Assembly: GCA_028673005.1 (NCBI GenBank)
Contig: CM054116.1
Span: forward strand, 72,553,315 to 72,617,314
Origin: Tanypteryx hageni
Taxonomy: Eukaryota; Arthropoda; Insecta; Odonata; Petaluridae
Direction: 5' to 3'
Length of the DNA stretch: 64,000 bases
Made by a program: the position numbers and the translations under genes. A model generated the notes under the pieces. That model made no database searches and had not been told where the DNA came from. It saw nothing but the letters and a program-made list of their open reading frames with translations. Shown here one piece after another: positions 46,896-58,457 of the stretch. Numbering within the stretch: the stretch's first letter is position 1; each line of letters begins with the position of its first letter.

Positions 46896-48500
46896 ATGGA
46901 AACCCAATTTTTGTTGATTAAATAAATAGCGCAATCCAAATTACACTGATATAGAGGGTTTGTTGTTGATCGTTTAAGAGCCTAAAATATGGAGTAAAAT
47001 GCTATACTATCTTGAGTTTCGAATAGTAAAAGACTAATTAAATCAGAATTATAGTTATATTTAGTTGATATTTATATCGCCTTCGTAAACGAAAATTGAA
47101 ATGTGACATCGATGTGCAAAAGAACAGTGTTGACATGGTGGTATATTCCGGGGTGTTGTGTTTCATACCACATATCTCTATAATTCCTTACGCCTATCCC
47201 TTTTGAGTTCAAACGTCTTCAATTTCCGGTAAAGTTTTCTTTTGCAATGACAATGGGATCAATAGCTAAAAGTTATCGAGGTCCACTTCTGTGCGCATTG
47301 TTTTTCTCATGATCGGTTTTATATAACACGTTCAAGATTAAGTAACTGAAATAATTCGTATATTCTTTCGCTAAGTAAATAGACTGCAAACATAGTCTAT
47401 AAGGAAATATTGTAAAAGGGATTTCAGTATGATTTTTAAAAGTATGGTTGTCAAAGATGATGAATTTATGACTTCGGAATCATGAAAGATCACTTGCACG
47501 TATATAAGGAAGCTTTCAATCATAAATACTCCGGGCAAAGAACGGGTTGTTCTGTTAGTACATTTATAAAATTCAATAGAGTCCTTTTTTGACACCAAAT
47601 CCTTTAAGAACTCCTGTATTACTACGTAATATTAATGGTATGGCATGGTATGAGATGATGTGGTATGCTATAATAATAATAATACATAATATAATATAAT
47701 ACAGTATATAATAGTATACCTTTGACCCATTTGGTGATTAACATTAATTTTGCTCCTCATAAAAGCAGCATGTCTATAATTCCTTTAACCGGATTTTATT
47801 GCGTTGTACTTCTGAAGATCAGTTTCACTTTTCTCATTCATGCTGAAAATGACGGATAAGCTCTTGAAGACATTGAGCTCTCGGCCATTAATTAAATAAT
47901 TTCCTCATTCTTTTAAATTTGTTTACACAGTCCTATGCAAAATGGAAGAATTTGTTAACATTTCCAGTGGGGCATTAACATCTTAATTCTTCCTCTCCTC
48001 TTTTAAATAATCTGTGGCTGTCTTCATTTCTCTTCTCTCTATTTCTCTGTCGTCATCATCCACTTCATAATCTTACTTATATACTTCCTCCCCTTTCTCC
48101 TTATTATTTCATTCACTTCTTCAATTTTCGTCTCTCTTTCACTTTCCCTATCCTTCTCTCCCCCTCTCTCTCTTCCCCAATCCCTCCCTCTCCCTCTATC
48201 TTACTCCATTTTGTCCCTTCATTCATTCGAAGGGATTTTTTGCCGTCGCGACCAAATTGGCGTCCTCTGTGGAGCATTTTCATCAAAGCTTATCAGATGG
48301 ATTAGAAAGTGAAATGAGCAAAGAGCATTGTCCTGGCGAGGGAAATTACAGTTTTACATCTTCCGCTTTCTAACTAATTTTTGCTTTGAATCCATTCTTC
48401 TCTCAAGCCAAGATATCTAAGTGAGTCCATCTCTTGCGTGTAATTACAAGACGTCATACATTTTCCGTCTACTTCTGCTCGTAACCAAGGTGTCGTGTCT
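46896..48500. other. No recognisable gene
   Basis: AT-rich, with a run of TATGG and TAATA low-complexity at 47636-47715 and pyrimidine-rich sequence at 48000-48230. I see no domain in the open frames. Confidence 0.5.
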
Positions 48501-48674
48501 GATCTTCCCACAGCCACACTCCAGCTTCCCAAGTAATACCCGCGTTATCTCATAATTCTCGAATTTTGTCCGCTTAATTTCGTCGCTCCGTGAGTCCTTT
48601 CCATTTCCCTCTCAATCTCTCTTACGCCCTAGGCGCATTCCATCTCCAGAATATGCTCCGCAAAAGCTCCTACT

Positions 48675-48720
48675 CTCTCTCTTGCTCTCTCTATCTCTCT
48701 CTCTCTCTCTCTCTATACTC
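48675..48720. repeat. (CT)n-rich tract
   Basis: CT dinucleotide repeats immediately upstream of the second Penelope-type terminal module, in the same position as 'ctctctctgtag' before the first. Confidence 0.85.
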
Positions 48721-48725
48721 CATCG

Positions 48726-48862
48726 CTAAAGAAGGGCATATGCCCGAAAAGCTTACGTGTGTTTTCTGTCTCTTCGACGCCCACACCAGTCTGCCAACTT
48801 GGTCCTCAACTTGGTAAGTGTCCGCTGGGTTTCCTTCGAAACCTTGTTGCCACCCTCAGCAC
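48726..48862 (+). mobile_element. Second-family Penelope-type terminal module with hammerhead-like core
   Basis: The layout matches the pLTR at 31206-31385: core CTAAAGA-AGGGC-ATAT-GCCC-GAAA (48726-48749), then AAGCTTACGTGTG, 'tcttcgacg', 'ctgccaacttgg', 'gctgggtttcct' and the end ACCTTGTTGCCACCC. Helix II differs from the first family (AGGGC/GCCC instead of AGGA/TTCC) yet still pairs. The first box has CTAAAGA for CTGANGA, so cleavage is doubtful. No RT is attached. Confidence 0.6.
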
Positions 48863-50030
48863 TACCTTTTCTTTTCTTTACGTTAATACACATACACACA
48901 CACACGCCAAAAGAATTACCTTCACTTTAAATTGGCATCCATAGCGTAAACCACCATAAATATCAGTAACTATTCTATGTATAATCAACAACAAATCCCT
49001 CTCTTGGGTTGGCTAGGAGAACAAAATCTGCAGTAACATCAGTCTCTTTCAATAAACTGTCCTGGGTGAAGCTTGAGGCAAAGAAGAAGAAGATTAACGC
49101 CAAGCACAATCCCCGCTATCTTTCATGAAAGTTCTCTTTCCATGAAAAATGTACAATTCAAAACAAGAGGAAGTAGACAACTCCAAACTTCCCTTCACTG
49201 AGCGGAAATTTACAATACATCTTTCCATGTCCCTAAATGCAGACTCTGGAATGCTCTTCCAAAATTTATTCTCTTTTTCTCTTCTTATAACACACCTACC
49301 TCATATCCCTTCTCCACAACGCCCTATAATCAACGGCACAACACAAAACTATTAATAAAATTAAGGTTTTCTGAAACGACGAACAATAAAACGCTTTTAA
49401 TATTTCACCTTCTTTTATTCTTGAATATTTTTTTGCTAGAAGACTTTTGTGGTAGACAGTCAACAGTTTTTCACCCTAAAATTTATTCTTGATCTCTCTA
49501 ACCTTTCTCATCAACTAAATGTAAATACTTCTGAATAACTTCTATAAATTTTGTTGAAAACATTTAAATTTGAAAAGGGATTATATGTATAGCCTCAATA
49601 TTTCCCAAATAAAATGCCTCTCTATTGCTCTCGTTTCTTTTACTCTTCAGTGTAAAGTATTAAGTATTTGGAAAGTTAACAAATTCTTTAATGAAATTGT
49701 AGTCAGATAGAACGTTACTTTTCGCAACATCCGTCGGGAATTTTGACAAATATTATTATTTTTTTATATATCTACCATGTAATAATAACTCAAATATTTA
49801 CTTATAATTAGTACTTATAAGTATATATTATTCATATAGTATTTTGCGATGTTTTTACCCTCTTCTGGTATGAATGTGAACCTACTTAGTTGATGTTTTT
49901 CTTAGTGATTCTCAGTTATTGATATTGATACCACGGTAATTTTTAAATACAATTTATTTATGTTGATGTTTTTCAGAACTTTACCAATTTTATTGTGTTT
50001 AGAATGCAGAGACATACGACTCAAAGAGGT
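48863..50030. other. No recognisable gene
   Basis: Includes a short (AC)n run at 48890-48905. The remaining open frames carry no motif. Confidence 0.5.
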
Positions 50031-50260
50031 AGAGAGACCCAACCGAGAACAACATCTCTAATAAGTATACAATCAATCAATCATAATTTGAAGTTTACTT
50101 TTTAGATCGGTTGATGACAATCACCATCTCGTCGACGCTTGGCGTCGAAACCTAGGTCGTGTCCTAATAAAATAGTGGAAAATTACAAGATTTTTATTTA
50201 GTAATCAATATGGAATTATTCCACCACATCACGTCTTCAACGGCTGAATTAATTAATTTA
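50031..50260 (+). repeat. Retroelement-like 3' segment with strong hairpin
   Basis: Contains AATCAATCAATCA (about 50069-50082), resembling CR1/L2 tails. It is followed by GTCGACGCTTGGCGTCGAAACC (50131-50152), in which GACGC and GCGTC form a short hairpin preceding GAAAC. 'Tgatgacaatcaccatctc' lies just upstream, so the order TGATGA...hairpin...GAAAC recalls a hammerhead. Not resolved further. Confidence 0.25.
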
Positions 50261-51735
50261 TAGTTATGTCTGTAACTTTCTTACGTTTTATTCTTATTTA
50301 ATGTATGTTTACTTATTATTTAAATGCATTTAATTAGAAATGAGCTCTTATATTTGCCCGTCACCCTGATCTAGATAGTGGTAGGGCAAAAATATACAGC
50401 CGACGTGAATTAATGGGACATCGCAAAGTTGAGATTTAGGGACTGTTTGAGTTTCACGGACTGATGAATTTTTCTTTCGTAAACATGGTGTTTTGCAGGG
50501 GCAGAGAAGTGTATGTTGGGTGGCATTAAATCAGGGGGACATTTTCTATCGGTGTGGAGCTACATACAAGTTTTAGAGCAGGATTGTTCAACATTATTGC
50601 AATAGAGGCCACATTTAAAATGTTTCCTAACTTCGGGCCAGTGAGCAAATTTTAGAAAGATAAGTAATACTTGTCAAGCTATTGGCTAGTTTGGTGCCGT
50701 TTGATGAGTTAAAAGCAAAAGCATCAGTAGTTAGACCTGAATTTTAAACCTCACTGACTCACTTTTTACTTCATCGTAAATGCATTGTCCCGTTGTTGTA
50801 CCTTTCATGGAAAAAGTGCGAAGAATTCTTTAACAAGCTCATTAGTTTCGGTGACTCCTCGCTCTATGATATAAGCGCGCATAACAAGAGTTAAGCTTTA
50901 ATTTATTAACACAGTTTATGGTAAATATATTTAAAAAGATAACTATAATGTCATTATGTTCTTCATAATTTTCTTTTGTTTCATTTTATTGGAGTTTATC
51001 TATCTTATATGTATTTGTATAGCCAATTGTTTACGTTTTACATGTTTTTTACTGAACCGTTTATATATATATATAATACTCTGGCAATAAGTTTTATTAT
51101 ATCCCCGATTAAAAGGATATTATATACCAAATTTAATAATACTTAATATACTTTATTAACACTTGTTAAAAATGGTAGGACACGCCTTAGTCACTTAAAA
51201 ATCTCTGACCTGAGTAGATCTGTATAAACCGTTTCAGCAAAGTAATGCAGATTGGTTGGAGGAGATTTTTGGAGGATGAATTTCGATATCGGTGAAGGTA
51301 ATCAAATTCCAAAAAATAAAGAATAGTTCTCAAAGGTACTTAAAACTTTTTATTAACTATTTAATTTATTATAAATCTTCCGGCACACGCAATCGTTCTG
51401 AGAGATTCATGGCTCATGTTTTTGTTTACATCTCGTGAATCATTATCTTACAGACGCTGTGAGTCACAATACCTTTTACCCACTTCTCTATGCATCTGTT
51501 GTGAAGTTTCGGTCAGTTTAGCTCCAACCGTCTTACTGATAGTGTCGCTTTTCCACTGCAGCGTCTGGGTTTGTATCTCGTGGATACATTGCGTGCTATT
51601 ACGTTAGTATTGAAGTAGTGTAAACATTTTCGGCATTCCTTCGGAGAAACGTGTTTTCAACTCACAAAATGAACAAAATATTAAGATGATTAGGGAATTT
51701 TGTTTTTAAACTGATAATGATGGACAAAATGAAGA
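50261..51735. other. No recognisable gene; a possible hAT end
   Basis: At about 50580 'gagcaggattgttcaaca' and following GGGCC-containing sequence resemble a hAT terminus without a visible partner. At 50508-50535 'gttgggtggcattaaatcag' matches the degenerate minisatellite at 53150. Confidence 0.4.
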
Positions 51736-51739
51736 TTAT

Positions 51740-51952
51740 TAGATGACAGAGATAGACAAGATGAAGAAGTTCCAACAACAATGTCCCAAAAGAAAGCGCT
51801 GCGTACCCTGCAACATTACGGAAAGAACTATGTTTACATAGTATTGTTGTAAATTTTGTGATTCATATATTTGTTTAGAACATGCTAATATGATTTGTTC
51901 AAATTGTAATGAAAATCGGTCATCTAGCTCAGGTTCTGATTCCGACATATGA
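51740..51952 (+). pseudogene. piggyBac transposase C-terminal Cys-rich domain
   Basis: The plus-strand frame reads CPKRKRCVPCNITERTMF, a stop, then YCCKFCDSYICLEHANMICSNC and an S/D-rich end at a TGA (51950). The CxxC...CxxC..YICLEH....C..C pattern matches the zinc-binding domain at the end of piggyBac transposases. One internal stop and the absence of upstream catalytic sequence make it a fossil. Confidence 0.7.
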
Positions 51953-52569
51953 ATTTTAAATCCCACAGGTATCATTAAACAAATATTTATGGTTATAACG
52001 AAATTTGGTACAGATATTTATTCTTTAGTTTTTCAAATTGTTAAATTTTTCTTTGAATAACAAAAAAGTAAATATTCCCTTTGAGACGAAACTGTCTCAT
52101 TTTACATTAATCTCTCGTAATCCTTAAAGTACTTGAAAATATTTAAACGATACGATACCCTCTGGTGACACCGCCGCTGCCAACAACAAATCAAATACCA
52201 TACACTGGCTAAATAACACGAAATATAATAACAATTATATTGCAGTGACATAATACAAAGCAAAAATATAGTACAATACTTAATAGAAATGTCCACTTGA
52301 GGAATCACAAATAATATGGAAAGAATTCGACTCGCTGGGTAATCTCTCGCAGGTGCGTTCGCCTCTCTCCGAGTCCTCTCTCGTTCCCCCCACTCTCCGT
52401 CTCTGTCTCTCTCTCTCGCTCCTCGTCGCGAGGTTGTCGGATCGGGAATCACCTCTAGTTCGCGGTGAAGTTCGAGTAGAGGGCACTGCACTCGCGAACG
52501 GTAATTGGTTCCAGGGTCTTGCTAGTAGTGTCCTCTTCCGGGCTAATGTCTGTTGCTATAAAAGAAGGC
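51953..52569. other. No recognisable gene
   Basis: The 52320-52500 part is GC-richer and pyrimidine-rich (repeated TCTC), giving long overlapping open frames on both strands with no motif. Confidence 0.4.
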
Positions 52570-52575
52570 ATTCCG

Positions 52576-52690
52576 TACGTACGCGCAAAGCCGGAGTACT
52601 CGCGCAAGCCGGAGTACGAGCGTATGCCAGGGTAGGAGCGTATGCCAGGGTACGAGCGTATGCCAGGGTAGGAGCGTATGCAGGGGTTCG
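52576..52690. repeat. 18-bp minisatellite
   Basis: Four to six imperfect copies of GTA(G/C)GAGCGTATGCCAGG, preceded by related 'aagccggagta' units of similar length. Both strands are open across it; the peptides (RVGAYA, LAYART) are repeat artefacts. Confidence 0.85.
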
Positions 52691-53149
52691 TCGTTCAAAC
52701 TCGATAAATTGACAAAAATAGAAAAATTCAAGATGTAATAATGAAAAATCGTTCGGAAACATTTACTATGTAAATTCAATTTATAAAAATAATCAAAAAA
52801 TGAATTTTTGTTTAATATTTTTCATATATGAGAGAGTAAAAACAATAAAATCAGATGCCTTGACAAGTGTAATAACATAAATATTTGCATAAGAAATATT
52901 ATGTATCTCACAGATATATGCGTGTGATAACGTCCCTGTGGGCATTGCGTGTGCCTAAGGATTAAATATATTTACAATTGTTATTAATTAAATAATTAGT
53001 AATAAGCGTAATCACAATGATTACTTATTTTTTCCCAAACCTTTTCGGCTTATAGGCGATAATATATGTCAGTACTTTAATTTTGTTTGATTTATGATAA
53101 AAGATTTTATTTGAACAAATTATATATTTTGAACAACCCTGTTTAGAGA

Positions 53150-53445
53150 ATACCACTGTAGGCTGGGTGGCGTAAAATCAGGGGCATGTTCTGCAAGATT
53201 GGTGGCATACGTTCAGGGGGCTCCCAAAGGCATGGTGGGTTGCATAAAATCTGGCTATTTGTGAAAGTTGGGTGGTATACATTTTAGGGCAAACTTTTGT
53301 AGGTTGGTTGCATAAAATGATTAGCATTTGATACTAGATGGGAACATGCGTTTGAGGGGAAAATAGCGTAAGTTTGGTAGCACAAAATCAGGACGTTTGC
53401 CGCAAGTTTGGTGGTACATTCCTATAATGCTGGGGTGCTCACTAT
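53150..53445 (+). repeat. Degenerate minisatellite
   Basis: Seven or so diverged units with the core 'gtaagtttggtggcataaaa' followed by TCAGGGG. Units vary from about 30 to 60 bp. Single related units occur at about 46355 and 50508. Confidence 0.6.
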
Positions 53446-53979
53446 TTTTGGGTGTCTACTTTTCCTGTGGTTACCCAGCTGAGATCTATTTTTTCCACAA
53501 ATTTAAAAAAGAAATGATATAAGAACTTGTAATAAACACTAATTAAAACAAATAATCAAATTGACCTTTTTAATGGCAATTTGACAAAATATTAATTTTT
53601 TGAACTTCCAGCGGGTTGATCATTTGCGCACCCCTTAATGGTTCGGCCCTGCTCTAAGAGCACAGGGATAACTGCGGCATGAACGCGTATTTAAGGAGTC
53701 AAAACAGAATCCTAGAATGCGGTCCGGGTGAGATTACACGACTTTCGAAGATCAATTTTATCCGATTTTTAACAGAATTCTATGACACTATTGTGCACTA
53801 TGCAACATTTATGTAATTTATACACATTTATTACTATATTGAACCAAGTAAAATTATATTAATTTAATATATGGACTTATTATTCTATTTTTCCGTATTT
53901 TACTATATTATTCTGAGTTTTAGTATAAAAATTTATCCCGATCCCATTCCTCCCATTTCCCGTAAACTTAAGTTTCCCT

Positions 53980-54602
53980 CTAGAATCGAAACAGGTTTTC
54001 CCAATCAATTGAGGGTAAGTTAAAATCACCACCGACTATAACGATTCCATCTTGATTTATCAGTCTAAGCTTTGGTATTTGATTCTCGAGATTTAAAATA
54101 CAATCTACACCAGCGTTAGGTGGCCTGTAAAACGAGCATAAGAACACCTTTTTGGAGCCTTCTTTACCTATGCGGCACCAAACACTCTCGATATCCTCGT
54201 CACTTATCGGAATCTCACTGCTATCGTAGTTATCGCTAACTGCTATAACCTCCCCCCCCCCTTGCCCAATCTCTTAGCGTGATCTTTTCTGTAGACACGA
54301 TAGTCTCTAGGAAATATCTCCTGACTCTAAATCTCATCCGTTAACCAACTTTCTGTGCCTATCACGACGTGCAGACTGCGAATAATATGCTCGAACTCAG
54401 CAATTTTCCTACGGATGCTGTGACAGTTCAGTACGACGACGCTTAATTTCTCACTATCACTTCGCATACTAATCTCACCCTTGACTTTCTCTTCCGCTCT
54501 AAAACTACATGCGCTTCCATCACAATCACTCCCACGACTGTTTGTCATCGCATCAAAATTGGAATTGTGACCCGTCGCACCCTTTCCGGAACATTCTATC
54601 AA
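53980..54602 (-). pseudogene. CR1/L2-like endonuclease domain fragment
   Basis: Minus strand from 54602: LSVVVLNCHSIRRKIAEFEH and IIRSLHVVIGTESWLTDEI, then one TAG in frame, then IFPRDYRVYRKDHAKRLGKGGG. A run of ten G's breaks the frame by one base; beyond it the sequence continues EVIAVSDNYDSSEIPISDED, IESVWCRIGKEGSKKVFLCS, FYRPPNAGVDCI and GIVIVGGDFNLPSIDW to a TAG at 53980. This is the APE-type endonuclease of CR1/L2/Daphne-like LINEs (N.RS...K, E.WL, FYRPP, GDFNLP.I.W). RT is absent. Only two defects in 620 bp imply moderate age. Confidence 0.8.
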
Positions 54603-55665
54603 TGACCTATCTCGAAATTGTGCTGCATGTTACCATGAATTTCCTCCTTATCTCTCGTATTACGTGCATTTACCTCACGCTCGGAGTATATTCTATCATT
54701 ACATATCTATCGTGATACTTATTTTCTACGAACGCAAAGATTATCCCCTTACCCAAAACTGACCTACACCCTGCCCTACTATCTAGTTTAAAAATTCCTA
54801 CAGTACTCAAGAATTCTACGCGCTACTTTCTGAGCCGATCCGGGCGTGTAGTGAACAGCAGAGTGATCCAGTGGTGCCCTACACGATTGAATATTTGGTC
54901 GTAGGTCGACGAAGTTCACTCCCAAGTCCCGACAGAAATTTCACAGAATTTGGTCTAAGTTTTAACGCGGAGACGCTCTTCGTGAAGCGTACGTGAAAGG
55001 GTCAAACGCAGGTATAAAGCGAATGGCGTAAACAACAAAAGCAAGGTTAGATCACGCATAGGATATGGTACATCTACATCTTCAAGTTACCCTGCAATTC
55101 ACCAAGTTGGTGGGTGGCAGGGGGTGCAATGCACCAAATCCTACCTAAAGATTGCCTAACGCAATTCGAAATTTCCTATTGTGATCTCGTATTGTCCTCG
55201 GAAAGAACGAGCATAGATAACGCTCCGTCCTACAATCGAATTCGTAGTACACAACACCGAAAATATATAAATACTATGGAGCGTAAAAATAAAACAACCT
55301 TTCAAATGTAACGGGAATATGCTAATATACAATAACTATTATGATATAAATATTATTTTCTACAGGGGAGAATGAAATTTCTAACAAAAACTACGAGAAT
55401 AAAGATTTAACTATTACGGTAGAGAAAATAAAAATTATAACGTAGATGTTATAACAAAACTAATTAGTTAACTTAAACGAATGTTAAATAAAATTTACCG
55501 AAGGATACCAATATAATAAAGTAAATTGTTAGTTCTACTTAACACTACAGCTACTCTATCGCTACTGCTATTCTAGTCGCTCAAAGATTCGTAGGAGCTC
55601 GCAGGAGCAAGTGAAAGGCACGTCCGTTCACTTCGACAGCTAAGTAAAGACTCATGAAGACAAGA
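54603..55665. other. No recognisable gene
   Basis: The part next to the endonuclease (to about 55150) may be ORF1 or 5' sequence of the same LINE, but I see no zinc knuckle or other marker. The rest is AT-rich. Confidence 0.4.
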
Positions 55666-55905
55666 CAAGGGCTAGGCAAGCAAGGCACCTGCCTAGGGCA
55701 CAACGCTTAGAGGTGCAACAAATGACCATTTTCACTTTTTAGTGTTACGTTTTATATTATAAAATATATTTCATATAATTTATTTTACCCCTACATAAAA
55801 AATAAACTAATTTTGAGAGACGAAATTGTGTATTGTGTACTTCAATTAGGAGGCGGAAGTAATTTTCAAACATTGCCTAGGGCGCAAAAATAGCATTCCC
55901 CGGAT
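55666..55905. mobile_element. Possible hAT MITE
   Basis: The left part CAAGGGCTAGGCAAGC with GCCTAGGGCACA and the right part GCCTAGGGCGCAAAAAT are imperfect inverted counterparts of a common hAT-derived MITE type. No clean target duplication is visible. Confidence 0.35.
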
Positions 55906-56496
55906 CTAATCATAAATATAAATAATAAATAGTAATTAATTTAGCGAAGGAGCAAAATAAATTATTTATTTATATTGAAATATCTGTATTTCTAATCGCG
56001 TTATTCTCACGTATGATATTGATTTTAAATTGGAACTAACAGGAGATTTTTTTACCCGCTTAGTTAAATTTTATTTTTTATCAAAAATCGATTAATTTTC
56101 TTCAAAGTTTGGTTCACTAAAAACTTTCAATTTTTAAGGAAATATAAATTTGTTAGCTCATATAAACAGAATTACAACGTTTAAATACATTACGATTAAT
56201 TCCAGAAAGAATCATCGTTGTCACTTTATGGCTGAAGTAAAAAGTGAAAAACTAGATTTCTATAATTCTATAAATCTCCTAATTTATGAGTGGAGAACTT
56301 TTCTGACTTGATGTTAAAAATGGCAATAGAAGCTGCTAGGTAAGTGATGGACACGTTTCCCCCCTCTCTCTCTAGCCTTTATACAATCTTTCTTTCTTTC
56401 TTTCGTTGCGATTTGTAAATCTATATCATTAGCATATTGATTTTTCTTTCGGCACAAACTAAAACAGGCCTCTATCTCAACATTGATTTATTTTTA

Positions 56497-57026
56497 GGCT
56501 GGTTTCCAAAGGAAACAGCCTTATGAAATAGTCCTATCTGTGTGTATGTGTGTGCCCCTTACTAAACACTTTTACATCAATGGACCGATTTTCATGAAAC
56601 TTGGTATGAAGCTTGTGCTGCCTGAGCCCACCTCCGAGCTATATTTTATTTTGCTATGATTAAAGTCCCTGGTTTTATTCCAGGAAAGATTTTTCCCTCT
56701 TTTTTACATAGAAAGTCTCAAATCCATCATTCAGAGATGTTTTTTTATACATTAAAAATCCTAAAATTGTGATATCGGAGCGAGGTCTGTACTGTTCTAA
56801 GGAGAAAAGAATTTAAATTTAAATTTTTATCACAGAACTTTGTTAATTGATCGTATTTTCTTGATTTTATACTAAAACCGCGTTTTTGCGTATTAAATCG
56901 CATTTTATCGGATTGTTGCCATGGAGACGATTATTACTGAACTCGGCTTGAGCATAGACGAGTGAACAAACGGGTTATTATTATTTTCCACTCGACTACC
57001 CTTCAGCAATGGACAGTTGATCCACA
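56497..57026 (-). repeat. Interspersed repeat R830, copy C, 3' part
   Basis: Reverse-complement match to 44345-44839, starting with GGCTGGTTTCCAAAGGAAAC and including 'tgggctcaggcagc'-type and CCATGGAGACGATTATTA landmarks. It breaks at about 57026, just after GGACAGTTGATCC. Confidence 0.85.
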
Positions 57027-58195
57027 CTTATTGCTATAATAAAAGCCTAGATGTGTTTGTTTGTGCATAAGACTGACGTCATCAATGACACATTCTAAGG
57101 CGTTTTTAAAAAACTTCCCGATTAGGTGGAATGTTGAAATTACGCAGGAATGCTTTATTTAGATATAAAAATTAAATGACGAAAACAAATACGAAAAAAG
57201 ATCCAGGTTCGACTCCAGGAGTGCGATTTCCATTTCTCGTAAGATAACACGTAAAAAAGTAACTTTTTAAAATGCACTTTTATTCTTTTGGAAATTCAAA
57301 TTATAAAGAATTGACGCACGATCTTCAACTACAAACTGTTTTAGAAAAATTGATAAAATTTCTAATTCTATTCATCTTTTACCGCCTACCGTTTGAAATC
57401 CCCCATATTTAACATTTATTATTCACATATTTTGGGAAAATATCGGCTTTTAGACTGGATTTTTCCTTGCCGACCACGTCATTGTCACGTCATAGAATTA
57501 GAAAAGAACGGAAGGAAAGAGATAAAGGGGGAGATGGAGAGCTATGGATTGGAACAGGAGGGAATGAGAGATAGATATATAGATAGTTGTCTTTATTCTG
57601 GAAAAAAACCTAGGAATGACCTGGCTTGCCAACCTAGTAAAAATGCATGCAGGAATACACCCACAAAGAGAAGGGGGTGGAAAAAAACTGCGAAATCCCT
57701 AGATACATAGAAGAACAATATGAACGATACAATAACAAAATAAAGTAAAAATTAAAAATTATATGTTAATATATCAGGTTAAAAATATAATAATAATAGA
57801 GAGAGGGGAGGTCGGAGTAAATGAGAGTCAGAGAGTGGGAGGAAAAGAGAGGGAAGGAGATTGATTGATTGATATGGTCTTTATTTGGGGCGAGATTGAG
57901 ACTAAGAAGTCCCATCTTCCACCTAACCCCTTAGGGAGAGAGAGAGGGAAAGAAAGAGAGAGGAAGGAAGAGAGACAGAGGAGAGTGGGACGGCGGGAGG
58001 GAGAGAGGGAATATTATTATTTATTTATTATTATTACTTCATTTTTGACAAGGGGTTCATCATTGGAGAAAATAAGAATGGGAAAGAAATTTCCCCGAAT
58101 CTCTATTTTGGCAAATTTTATACCGGTTATTAATAATTACAGCTCTTATTATTAATTTCTAAGTTCTCCCGTCGTATGGCGGGCAATTCACTAGT
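57027..58195 (+). mobile_element. ~1.17-kb insertion in repeat copy C, possibly Helitron-like
   Basis: The extra sequence starts near TTATTGCTATAATAAAAGCC and ends near GGCGGGCAATTCACTAGT, where CTAGT before T is a Helitron-style 3' end preceded by a possible hairpin (CCGTCGTATGGCGGG). Its interior from 57130 to 57330, including GACTCCAGG, is related to a minus-strand segment at 60430-60640. Within it lie two LINE-tail-like pieces (57569-57680 and about 57868-57930, AATAAAGACCATATCAATC on the minus strand) and GA-rich sequence at 57930-58010. The 105- and 96-codon frames are low-complexity. Confidence 0.45.
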
Positions 58196-58457
58196 TAACG
58201 TATAAACAGTAACATTTATTAAATTCGTTTATTTAAAAAAGTTCTTTTAGTATTTTAAACCTGTTAATGTTCTATTAATTTGTTTTCCAATTTTTCTCTA
58301 TCGTTGATTACTTATGAATTACCAATTGTATTCATGGTATAAGAATTCCTTGGAATGACTAACACATACTAAAACATTTCCTGTCAATATAAATAATCAA
58401 TTCGGGACGTCAACGTTGGGAAACCAGCCCGCATTAGTCCTGGTGTGGACTTCTTGT
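58196..58457 (-). repeat. Interspersed repeat R830, copy C, 5' part
   Basis: Reverse match of 21514-21790 and 44020-44300, including CGTATAAACAGTAACATTTA and CCCAACGTTGACGTCCCG-type landmarks, ending in GACTTCTTGT. Confidence 0.85.

Noticed and set aside
52102..52779. Overlapping frames on both strands around 52.3-52.7 kb
   Set aside because: They overlap an 18-bp minisatellite and a CT-rich tract; all frames are open by composition.
57393..58155. 105- and 96-codon charged frames
   Set aside because: GA-rich simple sequence and LINE-tail fragments inside an insertion; no conserved motif.
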